DNA of 64,000 nucleotides from Oscillospiraceae bacterium (GTDB lineage Bacteria > Bacillota_A > Clostridia > Oscillospirales > Oscillospiraceae). The translations under genes and the position numbers were made by a program. The notes beneath the pieces are model-generated. The model was not told where the DNA came from. It saw nothing but the letters and a program-made list of their open reading frames with translations, and ran no database searches. The stretch spans positions 163,441-227,440 of the forward strand of contig JAFTKA010000010.1 in the NCBI GenBank assembly GCA_017456105.1, in the 5' to 3' direction. Shown here in pieces: positions 17,588 to 26,563 of the stretch; position 1 is the stretch's first letter; each line of letters begins with the position of its first letter.

Positions 17588-18982
17588 TTAGAACCGGAAA
17601 TACAGGAACGGATTAAACGATCCGTCCACAAGATAGGCCGTGCAGATGAGCAAGGCACCCGCCATCAGTACAGGCTCCAAAACCGCCAGGGCATTGCCCC
17701 ATTTTCCTTCGGAAAGTCTGGTGTGCAGCCGCTTGACAAGGGGTGTCGCCCCCACAAAGCCCAAAATAAACAATACACCGTAGCTCTTCAGGTAATACAG
17801 GGTCTCTCCTGTGATAAAGGGTACATTGCCAAAGCCGAACAGGCCTTTAATATCGGCTACCGCCTGAGAAAGGTCTGTGGCGTTAAACAGCACAAAGCCC
17901 AAAAGCACCACCAAAAGCACGTAGCCCCGTCTTAAGATCGTGGGCAGCTTCTGCAGGGCAGGCACCCATTTTTCGATCATCAGGAACACGGCATAAAGAA
18001 GCCCCCACAGCACAAAGTTCCAGGCCGCACCGTGCCAGAGACCGGTCAAAGCCCAAACAACAAAGGTGTTGAACACCCACCGGCCCTTGCTTACCCGATT
18101 GCCGCCCAGGGGGATATATACATAGTCCCTAAACCAGGAGCCCAGGGACATATGCCACCGCCGCCAGAACTCAGCAACACTCTTGGAAAGGTAGGGATAA
18201 TTGAAGTTTTCAATGAAGTTGAAACCGAAGATCTTGCCAAGGCCGATGGCCATATCGCTGTAACCGGAGAAATCGAAATAAATATGCAGAGCAAAGGCGA
18301 TGGCGTAGAGCCAGTAGAACACCACGGACTTTTCTCCAGAGTCCCTAAAGATATTGGTCAGCTCACCCAAGGCATTTGCCAACAGGATTTTCTTAGCAAG
18401 GCCTGCCATAAACCGCCGCAGACCCAGCACAAAATTCTCCCAGCTATGGGTGCGGTTATTAAGCTCCCGGGCCACGTCAATATACCGGACGATGGGGCCT
18501 GCGATCAGCTGGGGAAACAGAGCAACATATGCACCGAAGCTGATGGGATTTTTCTGTACAGGCACGTTACCGCGGTATACGTCGATGGTATAGCTTAGGC
18601 ACTGGAAGGTGTAAAAGCTGATGCCGATAGGCAGTGCCAGCCGCAAAAGCGGCACGCTGAGTCCCGTAGCAGCATTGAAGCTGTCCACAAAGAAATCCGC
18701 ATATTTAAAAATGCCCAAAAGCGTCAGGCTGACCACAACGGATACTGTCAGCCACAGCTTTTTCATCTTTTTGGTTTCTGCCTTTCCGATGGCCAGGCCG
18801 CAGCCGTAGAACATAAGGATCGATGCGATCATCAGCACCACATATTTCGGCTCGCCCCAGGCGTAGAACACCAGGCTTGCCAAAAGCAGCACCGCATTTT
18901 TCAGCACCTTGGGTACTGCAAAATAGACGATCAGTACAATGGGCAGAAAATAATATAAGAAAGGAATACTGGAAAACAGCAT
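17588..18982 (-). CDS. MBOAT-family O-acyltransferase (AlgI-like)
   Basis: The 464-residue polytopic protein has about eleven to twelve hydrophobic segments and the AlgI/DltB-like core, with the invariant histidine in ALTGLWHGAAWNF and the motif FWRRWHMSLGSWFRDYVYIPLGG (split here: FWRRWHMSLGSWF, then RDYVYIPLGG). It would carry acyl groups from the cytoplasm across the membrane for the DHHW protein encoded next. There are no dlt genes nearby, so D-alanylation of teichoic acid is less likely than acetylation of an exopolysaccharide or lipid-linked glycan. The start at 18982 has a CCCCC complement, i.e. GGGGG, ahead of it. Confidence 0.92.
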   Translation of the reverse strand: MLFSSIPFLYYFLPIVLIVYFAVPKVLKNAVLLLASLVFYAWGEPKYVVLMIASILMFYGCGLAIGKAETKKMKKLWLTVSVVVSLTLLGIFKYADFFVDSFNAATGLSVPLLRLALPIGISFYTFQCLSYTIDVYRGNVPVQKNPISFGAYVALFPQLIAGPIVRYIDVARELNNRTHSWENFVLGLRRFMAGLAKKILLANALGELTNIFRDSGEKSVVFYWLYAIAFALHIYFDFSGYSDMAIGLGKIFGFNFIENFNYPYLSKSVAEFWRRWHMSLGSWFRDYVYIPLGGNRVSKGRWVFNTFVVWALTGLWHGAAWNFVLWGLLYAVFLMIEKWVPALQKLPTILRRGYVLLVVLLGFVLFNATDLSQAVADIKGLFGFGNVPFITGETLYYLKSYGVLFILGFVGATPLVKRLHTRLSEGKWGNALAVLEPVLMAGALLICTAYLVDGSFNPFLYFRF

Positions 18983-19003
18983 TCACATACCCCCTTACAA
19001 ACA

Positions 19004-19028
19004 GAGGGCAGCGGAAACCGCTGCCCTC
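19004..19028 (-). terminator. Terminator after the lipoprotein gene
   Basis: The 11-base arms GAGGGCAGCGG and CCGCTGCCCTC enclose AAA. On the minus strand TGTTTG follows, a weak T-run. It separates the lipoprotein gene from the MBOAT operon. Confidence 0.65.
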
Positions 19029-19043
19029 CTTCTTGGTTACAAA

Positions 19044-19613
19044 TTACAGGATATCCTCAATGAACAGAACGTTGGCATCTGCATAAGCCTCAGCCAGCTT
19101 GGTCTGGAAGGGAGTCATAGCGTCATTCAGGCCGAAAGCAACCAGAATGTAGTCGCCGATGGCAGCTACAACCAGCTTCTCGGGGAAGCCGCACATCCAC
19201 TGGTTGTTCAAAATGGTGTCCTTCATGGTGGTGGCAAAGGTCTCAGCGTCCACGCCCTCAGCCATGTGCATAACACCGCAGGTGAAGCTGTTGGCGTTCA
19301 TAGCGTGCTGCATGGTGGCAGCGTCATCAACATTGATGATCTCCTCAGCAGGAACGTACACGATGTACTGCAGGTTTTCCAGCTCGTCGATCTTGCCGGG
19401 AGCGTCCATGGACATATCCTCACCGTCGCCGCCCATAATGGGGAACAGCTTGTCTGCATCCTCGTACTTGCCCCACACGGTCTCCAGAATCTCCAGAGCA
19501 CTGGCAGGACCGTTACCGGCAGTCTCGCCGCCGTTCTCGCCGCCCTTGCCGCAAGCTGCGAATACGGATACAGCCATAACGACAACCAGCAACAAAGCAA
19601 TAATCTTTTTCAT
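19044..19613 (-). CDS. Small lipoprotein, unrecognised family
   Basis: The N-terminus is a lipoprotein signal (MKKIIALLLVVVMAVSVFAA then Cys21), followed by a Gly/Asn/Glu-rich linker and a compact domain of about 150 residues. The layout (lipoprotein, about 190 residues, next to MBOAT and DHHW genes) recalls the DUF4358 lipoproteins often found with such pairs in clostridia, but I cannot confirm the match from sequence alone. It has an AGGAG ribosome binding site and lies between mntP and the MBOAT operon. It could be an extracytoplasmic partner of the acylation system; this is inference. Confidence 0.6.
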   Translation of the reverse strand: MKKIIALLLVVVMAVSVFAACGKGGENGGETAGNGPASALEILETVWGKYEDADKLFPIMGGDGEDMSMDAPGKIDELENLQYIVYVPAEEIINVDDAATMQHAMNANSFTCGVMHMAEGVDAETFATTMKDTILNNQWMCGFPEKLVVAAIGDYILVAFGLNDAMTPFQTKLAEAYADANVLFIEDIL

Positions 19614-19667
19614 GTTTCATTTCTCCTTAGTTGTTTTTTAATCAATAACGATACTTTGTATCGGTAT

Positions 19668-20237
19668 TTAAGTAAGTATTCCCAAATGCTCCAACAGGAT
19701 CTTAAGACCCAGCAGCACCAAAATCACACCGCCGGCTGCCTGAGCTTTCTTTTCAAACCGGGCACCGAAGAGGTTACCGAGCTTCACACCAACGATACTG
19801 AAGCAGAAGGTAATCACACCGATCATGGGAATCGCGATCAAAGGATCGCCACTGTCCATCTTCAAAGCGATGCCGCCTGCCAGTGCGTCGATACTGGTAG
19901 CCACCGCCATGACGAACATGGTCTTTGCGGCAAAGTCGCCCTCGGAACAACAATCACACTCGTCTTTTTCAAAAGCTTCCTTCAGCATATTGATGCCGAT
20001 AATCGCCAGCAGGCCAAACGCCACCCAGTGGTCATATTTTTCGATAGCCTGTGCAAAAAGGCTTGCCAGCAAAAAGCCAATGGCCGGCATCAGTGCCTGA
20101 AAGCCGCCAAACCAAGCTCCGCAGATCACACCCTGCTTTAAGGTTGCCTTCTTCACGGAAAGGCCCTTGCAGACCGACACTGCGAAAGCGTCCGCACTGA
20201 GGCTCACAGCCAAGAGAAATATTTCCCAAATCTTCAC
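19668..20237 (-). CDS. mntP: Manganese efflux pump MntP
   Basis: MntP exports Mn2+ and protects against manganese excess. The 189-residue protein has six hydrophobic segments and the duplicated signature SLSADAFAVSVCKGL near the start and VATSIDALAGGIAL in the second half, each with the conserved aspartate. Start is GTG 20237 with GGAGG eight bases upstream. A perfect sigma-A promoter gives a leader of only about 35 bases, so the yybP-ykoY manganese riboswitch common before mntP is absent. The loop between helices has an unusual ECDCCSEGD cluster. Confidence 0.93.
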   Translation of the reverse strand: MKIWEIFLLAVSLSADAFAVSVCKGLSVKKATLKQGVICGAWFGGFQALMPAIGFLLASLFAQAIEKYDHWVAFGLLAIIGINMLKEAFEKDECDCCSEGDFAAKTMFVMAVATSIDALAGGIALKMDSGDPLIAIPMIGVITFCFSIVGVKLGNLFGARFEKKAQAAGGVILVLLGLKILLEHLGILT

Positions 20238-20277
20238 AGATTCAACCTCCGCTCAAGGCACATTGAACACCGCTCGG

Positions 20278-20306
20278 ATTATACCAGTTAGTTTGTCCTG
20301 TGTCAA
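20278..20306 (-). promoter_or_regulatory. Consensus sigma-A promoter of mntP
   Basis: On the minus strand TTGACA (20301-20306), 17 bases, then TATAAT (20278-20283): a perfect consensus. Transcription should begin near 20271. Confidence 0.9.
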
Positions 20307-20415
20307 GACTTGAGGTATAAAGTTCACAGTTTCGCCAAAATGCCGCCTTGCCTTTCCAACTTTTCCGCAACTTTCCAGTATTTTTGCTCAAAGTATAGCT
20401 TTTTGGAAATCCTTG

Positions 20416-20424
20416 TGGTATAAT
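20416..20424 (+). promoter_or_regulatory. Extended -10 promoter of the SDR gene
   Basis: TGGTATAAT is an exact extended -10 element 45 bases upstream of the SDR start. No -35 consensus is seen at the normal distance. Confidence 0.75.
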
Positions 20425-20468
20425 TTCATGGTAACATTACAGCAAAGCTGTAAAAGGAGGAATCTATT

Positions 20469-21347
20469 ATGTCCGTAGATATGACAAAATGGTGCGAAAT
20501 TGCAAAGAAGAACGTACATAATCGTCCGGAAGGCAGTGGCCGGCTCTCCGGTAAGATCTGTATCGTAACCGGTGCTGCTCAGGGCTTCGGCAAGGGTATT
20601 GCTGAGGAGCTTTATGCTGAGGGTGCTACCATTATCGTAGCCGATATGAATCTGCCCCTGGCTGAGACTGTTGCCAAGGAGATGGGCGACCGTGCCTGGG
20701 CTGTGGGCGTGAACGTGTCCGATGAAGAGAGCTGTGCAAATATGGTCGCTCAGACCGTGGAAAAATTCGGTGGTCTGGACATTATGGTGGCCAACGCAGG
20801 CGTTGTCCGTTCCGGCCCTATTGCCGAGTTTGAGAAGAAGGACTTTGAGTTCGTAACCGCCATTAACTATACCGGCCTGTTTTTGACCTGCAAGTACGCA
20901 GCCATCATTATGCAGGCTCAGCACGAAGCCGCTCCCGAGGAAAGCTATGATATCATCGCTATGTCCTCCAAGTCCGGTCTGGAAGGCTCCAATAAGAACT
21001 TTGCCTACGCAGGCTCCAAGTTCGGTGCCATCGGCCTTGTGCAGTCCTTTGCTTTGGAGCTGTGTGCCTACAACATCAAGGTCAATGCCATCTGCCCCGG
21101 TAACTACCTGGACGGTCCTCTGTGGAGCGATCCGGAAAGAGGTCTTTTCGTACAGTACCTGAATGCCGGCAAGGTGCCCGGTGCCAAGACCGTGGACGAT
21201 GTCCGTCGGTTCTACGAGGCCAAGGTGCCCATGAACCGTGGCTGCCTGCCCATCGACGTTGCCCGTGCAGTTATGTACTGTGTGGAGCAGAAATATGAGA
21301 CCGGCCAGGCCATTCCCGTAACCGGCGGTCAGGTCATGCTGAACTGA
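20469..21347 (+). CDS. SDR-family NAD(P)-dependent oxidoreductase
   Basis: The 292-residue protein is a classical short-chain dehydrogenase: cofactor motif TGAAQGFGKG near residues 34-43, NAG at about residue 107, catalytic serine in IAMSSKSG and the YxxxK pair in YAGSKFGAIG. The 25-residue N-terminal extension before the Rossmann fold and the substitution-rich C-terminus resemble sorbitol-6-phosphate or other sugar/polyol dehydrogenases, but the substrate cannot be fixed. It is transcribed alone, with its own promoter, an AAAGGAGG ribosome binding site and a strong terminator. Confidence 0.88.
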   Translation: MSVDMTKWCEIAKKNVHNRPEGSGRLSGKICIVTGAAQGFGKGIAEELYAEGATIIVADMNLPLAETVAKEMGDRAWAVGVNVSDEESCANMVAQTVEKFGGLDIMVANAGVVRSGPIAEFEKKDFEFVTAINYTGLFLTCKYAAIIMQAQHEAAPEESYDIIAMSSKSGLEGSNKNFAYAGSKFGAIGLVQSFALELCAYNIKVNAICPGNYLDGPLWSDPERGLFVQYLNAGKVPGAKTVDDVRRFYEAKVPMNRGCLPIDVARAVMYCVEQKYETGQAIPVTGGQVMLN

Positions 21348-21357
21348 TCATTGTAAC

Positions 21358-21387
21358 AAAAAAGCCACCCGATCGGGTGGCTTTTTC
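21358..21387. terminator. Bidirectional terminator between the SDR and DUF1015 genes
   Basis: A near-perfect palindrome, AAAGCCACCCGATCGGGTGG followed by CTTTTT, lies between two converging genes and serves both. Confidence 0.9.
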
Positions 21388-22635
21388 TTATTTAATTTTC
21401 CGGCCTTCCAGGTAGTACCGCTTTTCACGGCTATGACCCATGGAGAAGGTCTTTCTGGGCAGCACACCGTCGGCAATCACGCCACGGAACAGCTGTCCTT
21501 TTTCCATCACCGGCAGGATAAAGCCGATGGCGTTTTCCTGCTTTGCAAAGTCGATGAGAGCATCATCGTCGTGGATATAGTCGATCTCGCCTTCATTATC
21601 CTTCAGATAATCGTCCAGGAAATTCTGCAGAACGCCCACAGCCAGTTCGCCCTTGGCCTTATCCAGATAAATCTCACCAAACCTGTCGCCAATGTACCAC
21701 TTTACAGGGTAACCGCCCTCTGCACAAATTTCGGACTTGATGGTAGAGAGCATCTTCTCCGGCTCTGTGCGGAAGATCACCCGGTGGATCGGCTCAAAGA
21801 CCTGAGCGGCATCGTGGATATTCTCCAGCTCCACCAGAGCATACCGGGCGGGGTGGTCGGAAAGATCCATATTGGGATTGTTCTTTTTCAGCTCCTCATA
21901 GCAGGACTTGGCGGTAGCCAGGGAGTGGTTGCCGTCGCCCACCGCAAAGACCATGGGTGTACCCTTAAGACCTGCGTACTTCTCCCCTACTGTGGCACTG
22001 TACTGGGCCAAAGCCTCATCAAAAGCCTTTGCGTCCTCACCGGAAACCAGGTAGCCCGCAATGTGGCCGCCGCCCTCCATCAGGTTAAAGTCATAGAGCT
22101 TTTGGAAGCTGTCCTTTTTAGCCGCCACCGGCTCAATGAGCTTTCGCTCCCAGTCGTCGCAGAGCATTAAAATATGGGGAAATTCCAGCGGTGCATTTCT
22201 GCGAACCCGCTGACGGGGCGGGATCCGCTCCTGAACAGTTGCCTCGGTAGCCCGAATGGCAGAGGTTGCACCGGGGGTGTACTCATAGGAATCCAGGTCC
22301 ACCTTGCCCACAAGACCCTGACGGATACTGCCGTTTTCCAGAGTCCGTTCTACATAGATGTAGCTATTATCATATTGGGTGAACACGCCCTGCTCCAGAT
22401 AGCGGGCCATGGACTCGTTAATAAGAGCAGTATGAATCTCCTCCATAGGCGTACCCAGCTCCACCTCCGGCAGGACCAGATGTAATGTGGAAGGAACGCC
22501 CTCGGCCGTCTTCCGCACCCGCTCCCAATAAGCCTCATCGGAGGTAAACTGATCGCAGGCGATGACCGCCCATTTTTCCATATCCGCGTCCTTGGGAAGC
22601 AGGATATCCGCAGACTGAAATACGTTCTTAACCAT
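21388..22635 (-). CDS. DUF1015 family protein
   Basis: The protein, about 415 residues, has the DUF1015 hallmarks: an early DQFTSDEAYW block, central VGDGNHSLATAKSCYEEL, and HDDDALIDFAKQENAIGFILP near the end. The family is widespread and often next to serine-biosynthesis genes, as here with serC; the reaction is unknown to me. I start at ATG 22635, which has TGAGG six bases before it; ATG 22647 is the longer alternative with a poor spacing. The gene overlaps the end of serC, so they are translationally coupled. Confidence 0.88.
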   Translation of the reverse strand: MVKNVFQSADILLPKDADMEKWAVIACDQFTSDEAYWERVRKTAEGVPSTLHLVLPEVELGTPMEEIHTALINESMARYLEQGVFTQYDNSYIYVERTLENGSIRQGLVGKVDLDSYEYTPGATSAIRATEATVQERIPPRQRVRRNAPLEFPHILMLCDDWERKLIEPVAAKKDSFQKLYDFNLMEGGGHIAGYLVSGEDAKAFDEALAQYSATVGEKYAGLKGTPMVFAVGDGNHSLATAKSCYEELKKNNPNMDLSDHPARYALVELENIHDAAQVFEPIHRVIFRTEPEKMLSTIKSEICAEGGYPVKWYIGDRFGEIYLDKAKGELAVGVLQNFLDDYLKDNEGEIDYIHDDDALIDFAKQENAIGFILPVMEKGQLFRGVIADGVLPRKTFSMGHSREKRYYLEGRKIK

Positions 22636-23710
22636 TGTTTGCCTCATATTCCTTCAGGAAGGTAACCAGTGCCTCCACGCCCTCCTTAGGCATGGCGTTG
22701 TAGATGGAAGCCCGGAGACCGCCCACGGACTTATGACCCTTCAGGTTGTCAAAGCCGGCCGCCTTGGTGGCAGCAACCACAGCCGCGTCCTGCTCAGCGG
22801 TCGCGGTAACAAAAGGCACATTCATAAGAGAACGAACCGCAGGCTCAACAGTGCCACCGAACATCTTGGAGCTGTCCAGGAAGTCATACAGGATCTTGGC
22901 CTTTTCCTCATTCTTCTTGGCCATAGCCTCCAGACCGCCCTGAGCGATCAGGTACTTGAACACCTTGCCGCAGCAGTAGATGTCCCAGCAGTTGGGGGTA
23001 TTGTACATGGAATCCGCATCGGCGTGGGTCTTATACTGCATATAAACAGGCAGATCGCCCAAGTCGTCCCGGATCAGGTCCTCCCGGATAATGACCACCA
23101 CCATACCGGCAGGGCCAACATTCTTCTGTACGCCGGCGTAGATCATACCGTAGTCAGATACATTGCAGGGCTTGGACAGGAACATGGAGGACTGGTCGGA
23201 AACCAGGGGAACACCCTTGGTGTTGGGCAGGGTCTGCCAGGTGGTGCCGTGAATAGTCTCGTTCTCGCAGATATACACATAGTCGGTATCCGCGGGAATA
23301 TCCAGGTCGGAGCAGTCGGGAATGTAGGTGTAATTCTTATCCTTGGAAGAAATAACGGTAACCTGGCCCACCTTCTTAGCCTCGGCAACGGCCTTCTTGG
23401 ACCAGGCACCGGTCTCAATGTAGAGGGCCTTACCGTTCTTCATCAGGTTCATGGGGATCATGGAAAACTGCAGTGTTGCACCACCCTGAATGAACAGGAC
23501 CTTATAGTTTTCGGGGATACCCATGAGCTTTCTCAGGTCTTCCTCGGCCTCCTTGGCGATGTCCATAAACACCTTGGAGCGGTGGGACATCTCCATAACG
23601 CACATACCGGAACCCCGGTAATTCATCATCTCATCACGGATCTCCTCCAGCACAGGCTCGGGCATCATAGCAGGACCTGCGGAGAAGTTAAAAGTACGAT
23701 CATACTTCAT
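22628..23710 (-). CDS. serC: Phosphoserine aminotransferase
   Basis: SerC is a PLP enzyme that converts 3-phosphohydroxypyruvate and glutamate to phosphoserine. The 360-residue sequence has the family start FNFSAGPAMMPEPVLEEI, the PLP-lysine region IYAGVQKNVGPAG, and the C-terminal HKSVGGLRASIYNAMP that binds substrate phosphate. serA is not adjacent. The 5' leader carries a 9-base-pair hairpin just before the TAGGAGG ribosome binding site, which may modulate translation. DUF1015 overlaps its 3' end. Confidence 0.96.
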   Translation of the reverse strand: MKYDRTFNFSAGPAMMPEPVLEEIRDEMMNYRGSGMCVMEMSHRSKVFMDIAKEAEEDLRKLMGIPENYKVLFIQGGATLQFSMIPMNLMKNGKALYIETGAWSKKAVAEAKKVGQVTVISSKDKNYTYIPDCSDLDIPADTDYVYICENETIHGTTWQTLPNTKGVPLVSDQSSMFLSKPCNVSDYGMIYAGVQKNVGPAGMVVVIIREDLIRDDLGDLPVYMQYKTHADADSMYNTPNCWDIYCCGKVFKYLIAQGGLEAMAKKNEEKAKILYDFLDSSKMFGGTVEPAVRSLMNVPFVTATAEQDAAVVAATKAAGFDNLKGHKSVGGLRASIYNAMPKEGVEALVTFLKEYEANNG

Positions 23711-23731
23711 AAAACTTGCCTCCTATTTTTG

Positions 23732-23758
23732 GCAGACGGACAAATGCTTTCCGTCTGC
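23732..23758 (-). promoter_or_regulatory. Leader hairpin immediately upstream of the serC ribosome binding site
   Basis: Perfect 9-base arms (GCAGACGGA and TCCGTCTGC) with a 9-base loop lie between the serC promoter and its ribosome binding site. There is no T-run, so it is not a terminator. Confidence 0.55.
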
Positions 23759-23774
23759 GTGCAATTATGTGGCT

Positions 23775-23803
23775 ATTATGCCATAAAAAAACTGCCGTTT
23801 CAA
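23775..23803 (-). promoter_or_regulatory. Sigma-A promoter of serC
   Basis: On the minus strand TTGAAA (23798-23803), 17 bases, then CATAAT (23775-23780) preceded by TGG, an extended -10. Confidence 0.8.
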
Positions 23804-23883
23804 CTGTTATTCCGATATTTTTTCATTCAATTTTCACGATTAGTGAGATTTCTATAAAAAAGATGGCATTTTTTGCTCCTTAC

Positions 23884-23892
23884 TGGTATAAT
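23884..23892 (+). promoter_or_regulatory. Extended -10 promoter of the Gfo/Idh/MocA gene
   Basis: TGGTATAAT stands 29 bases before the start codon, diverging from the serC promoter about 100 bases away. Confidence 0.7.
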
Positions 23893-23921
23893 ATTCAAAA
23901 GTCTGTCTGAGGTGATCTTCT

Positions 23922-25019
23922 ATGAAAAAGCTAAAAATCGCCATAATCGGTTTGGGAAACATCGGTCTTTCCCACGCAAAACATATTCTCTCCGGTGAAG
24001 TTCCGGGTTTGGAGCTGACGGCAGTCTGTGCCAGAAGCAAGGAAAAGGCAGATGCTTTGGAAAACATTCCCTTCTATCAGGACTACCACGAGCTGCTTGA
24101 TGAGCATATTGCCGACGCCGTCCTGATCACTACCCCTCATTACAGCCACCCGGAGATCGCTATTGAGGCCTTCCAAAAGGGTTACCACGTACTGTGTGAA
24201 AAACCCTCCGGCGTTTACACCAAGGCCGTCCGGCAGATGAACGAGGCCGCAGAAAAAAGCGGAAAGGTCTTTTCCCTGATGCTCAATCAGCGGACAGACC
24301 CCCTGTACCAAAAGGTCAGGCAGTTGATCCGGGAAAACGCCATCGGTACGCCCCACCGCCTTGTGTGGATCCTGACCGACTGGTATCGGACGCAGGCCTA
24401 TTATGACAGTTGCTCCTGGCGTGGCACCTGGGCCGGTGAAGGCGGCGGTGTGCTGATGAATCAGGGAATTCACCAGTTGGATCTGTGGCAGTGGTTTATG
24501 GGCATGCCCCAAAGCATCACCGCCCATTGCCCCACCGGAAAATTCCATAACATTGAAGTGGAAGACGAGGCCACCGTCTTTGCCAAATATGAAAACGGTG
24601 CCACCGCCACCTTCATCATCACCACCGGAGAATACCCCGGCACCAACCGACTGGAAATCGCAGGCAGCGGCGGACAGATCGTGGTAGAGGGAAACACCTT
24701 ACACCTGACCCGGTTGGAAACCCCCACCACCGAATCCATTTTTGCGAGCAACTACGTCAATACCCAGTCTGCCGCCAAAATGTCCTCCCAAACGGAGGTG
24801 TTTCGTTTTGAAAACCGAAATGCCGGCCACGTGGCGATCCTGCGAAACTTTACAAATGCCGTTTTGCAGGGTGAACCCTTGATCGCCCCCGGCACGGAGG
24901 GAATCCACAACCTGACCCTCTGCAATGCCGCCTACCTGTCCCATTGGACAAAAAAAGAGGTCTCCCTCCCCCTGGACGAAGACCTGTACTATCAGAAGTT
25001 ACAAGAAAAAATCAAATAA
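23922..25019 (+). CDS. Gfo/Idh/MocA-family oxidoreductase
   Basis: The 365-residue protein has an N-terminal Rossmann fold (IAIIGLGNIGLSHAKHI), the motif CEKPSGVYTKAV with the conserved E-K-P, and a C-terminal alpha/beta domain with GGGVLMNQGIHQLDL. These define NAD(P)-dependent dehydrogenases acting on sugars, inositol or related substrates. It is transcribed alone from its own promoter and ends at a strong hairpin, so the context gives no substrate. Ribosome binding site GAGGTG. Confidence 0.9.
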   Translation: MKKLKIAIIGLGNIGLSHAKHILSGEVPGLELTAVCARSKEKADALENIPFYQDYHELLDEHIADAVLITTPHYSHPEIAIEAFQKGYHVLCEKPSGVYTKAVRQMNEAAEKSGKVFSLMLNQRTDPLYQKVRQLIRENAIGTPHRLVWILTDWYRTQAYYDSCSWRGTWAGEGGGVLMNQGIHQLDLWQWFMGMPQSITAHCPTGKFHNIEVEDEATVFAKYENGATATFIITTGEYPGTNRLEIAGSGGQIVVEGNTLHLTRLETPTTESIFASNYVNTQSAAKMSSQTEVFRFENRNAGHVAILRNFTNAVLQGEPLIAPGTEGIHNLTLCNAAYLSHWTKKEVSLPLDEDLYYQKLQEKIK

Positions 25020-25022
25020 AAC

Positions 25023-25058
25023 AACCCCAGGCCTGCACAGATGTGCAGGCCTGGGGTT
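25023..25058. terminator. Terminator with 16-base perfect stem between Gfo/Idh and lysS
   Basis: The arms start AACCCCAGGCCTGCAC around an AGAT loop. On the minus strand TTTTATTTG follows, so it ends the greA-lysS transcript. It can also stop the plus-strand gene. Confidence 0.85.
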
Positions 25059-25066
25059 CTATTCAC

Positions 25067-26560
25067 TTAGTCCAAAGGTTTCATTGTGGGGAACAAGATA
25101 ACCTCGCGAATGGTGTCGTTGCCGGTCAGGAGCATGACACAGCGGTCGATGCCCATACCCATGCCGCCCGTGGGAGGCATGCCGTACTCCATAGCATTCA
25201 GGAAATCCTCGTCCAGCATTTCGGTCTCGTCATCGCCACGCTCCCGCTGCTCCACCTGCTTCATGAACCGCTCTCTCTGATCGATGGGATCGTTCAGCTC
25301 AGAGTAGGCATTGGCAAGCTCGGAATGGCAGATAAACAGTTCAAACCGCTCAGTTAAGCGGGGATCTTCAGGACTCCGCTTGGTAAGAGGAGAAACCTCC
25401 ACAGGATACATGGTGATAAAGGTGGGCTGGATCAGATGCTCCTCAACTCTCTGGTCGAAGCAGGCATACAGGGCGTTACCCCAGGTCTTTTCTGCGGCGT
25501 CGTTAAGTTCCACGCCCTTGGCCTTGGCAGCAGCCACAGCCTCAGCATCGTCGGTGATGGCACCGAAATCGATGCCCAAATACTCCTTAACCGCGTCCAC
25601 CATGGTCAGTCGACGCCAGCCGGGAGTCAGGTCGATATGCTCGCCCAGCCAATCCACTTCATAAGTACCCAGAATCTCCTTGGCAGCACCGGAGATAATG
25701 CCCTCGGCGATGTCCATCATATCATGGAAATCCGCATAAGCCTGATACAGCTCTACGGTGGTGAATTCCGGGTTGTGCTTGGGGTCCATGCCTTCGTTAC
25801 GGAAGATTCGGCCAATCTCATACACCCGATCCATTCCGCCGATGATCAGCCGCTTCAGGGGCAGCTCAGTGGCGATCCGCATGAACATATCGATGTCCAA
25901 AGTGTTATGGTGAGTAATAAAGGGACGGGCAGCAGCACCGCCGGCGATGGTGTTCAGCACCGGGGTCTCCACCTCGATGTAGTTCATATCGTCCAGGTAC
26001 TTCCGCATGAATTTAATAAACTGGGAGCGGACCACGAAATTCCGCTTGACCTCAGGGTTCACCATCAGGTCCACATATCTCTGACGGAAACGCAGCTCCT
26101 TATCGGTCAGGCCGTGGTACTTTTCAGGCAGGGGCAGCAAAGACTTAGAAAGCAGCTTTACCGTCTTGGCACGAATGGAGATTTCCTCGGTCTTGGTCTT
26201 AAAGACCTCACCTTCCACACCTACAATATCGCCGATATCGTTCTTCTTAAAGCGGGCATACTCCTCCTCACCCAGCTCGTCGATCTTCACAAACAGCTGG
26301 ATACGGCCGGTAGCGTCCTGCAGATCGCAGAACATAACCTTGCCCTGACCACGCTTGCTCATCAGGCGGCCGGCCACACGGACCAGCTTGCCCTCGAAGC
26401 CCTCGTAATCTGCCTTAATGGCGGCAGAATCTGTATTAAAATCAAACTTGGTCTCCACAAAGGGATCTCTGCCTTCGGCTCTCAGAGCCTCCAGCTTTTC
26501 ACGACGGATCTGTGCCTGCTCGGACAGCGGCAGCTCCGCCTGGGGTTCAAACTTTGCCAT
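25067..26560 (-). CDS. lysS: Lysine--tRNA ligase, class II
   Basis: LysS charges tRNA-Lys. The 497-residue protein has an N-terminal OB anticodon-binding domain (KLVRVAGRLMSKRGQGKVMF), class II motif 2 (FRNEGMDPKHNPEFTTVELY) and motif 3 (GMGMGIDRCVMLL). Length is normal. It follows greA by three bases and shares its promoter, a greA-lysS pair common in clostridia. A tRNA-Lys gene lies at the right end of the window but is unconnected. Confidence 0.97.
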   Translation of the reverse strand: MAKFEPQAELPLSEQAQIRREKLEALRAEGRDPFVETKFDFNTDSAAIKADYEGFEGKLVRVAGRLMSKRGQGKVMFCDLQDATGRIQLFVKIDELGEEEYARFKKNDIGDIVGVEGEVFKTKTEEISIRAKTVKLLSKSLLPLPEKYHGLTDKELRFRQRYVDLMVNPEVKRNFVVRSQFIKFMRKYLDDMNYIEVETPVLNTIAGGAAARPFITHHNTLDIDMFMRIATELPLKRLIIGGMDRVYEIGRIFRNEGMDPKHNPEFTTVELYQAYADFHDMMDIAEGIISGAAKEILGTYEVDWLGEHIDLTPGWRRLTMVDAVKEYLGIDFGAITDDAEAVAAAKAKGVELNDAAEKTWGNALYACFDQRVEEHLIQPTFITMYPVEVSPLTKRSPEDPRLTERFELFICHSELANAYSELNDPIDQRERFMKQVEQRERGDDETEMLDEDFLNAMEYGMPPTGGMGMGIDRCVMLLTGNDTIREVILFPTMKPLD

Positions 26561-26563
26561 ATC

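Noticed and set aside
20238..20306. Possible yybP-ykoY manganese riboswitch before mntP
   Set aside because: The leader from the perfect promoter to the start is only about 35 bases, too short for that RNA.
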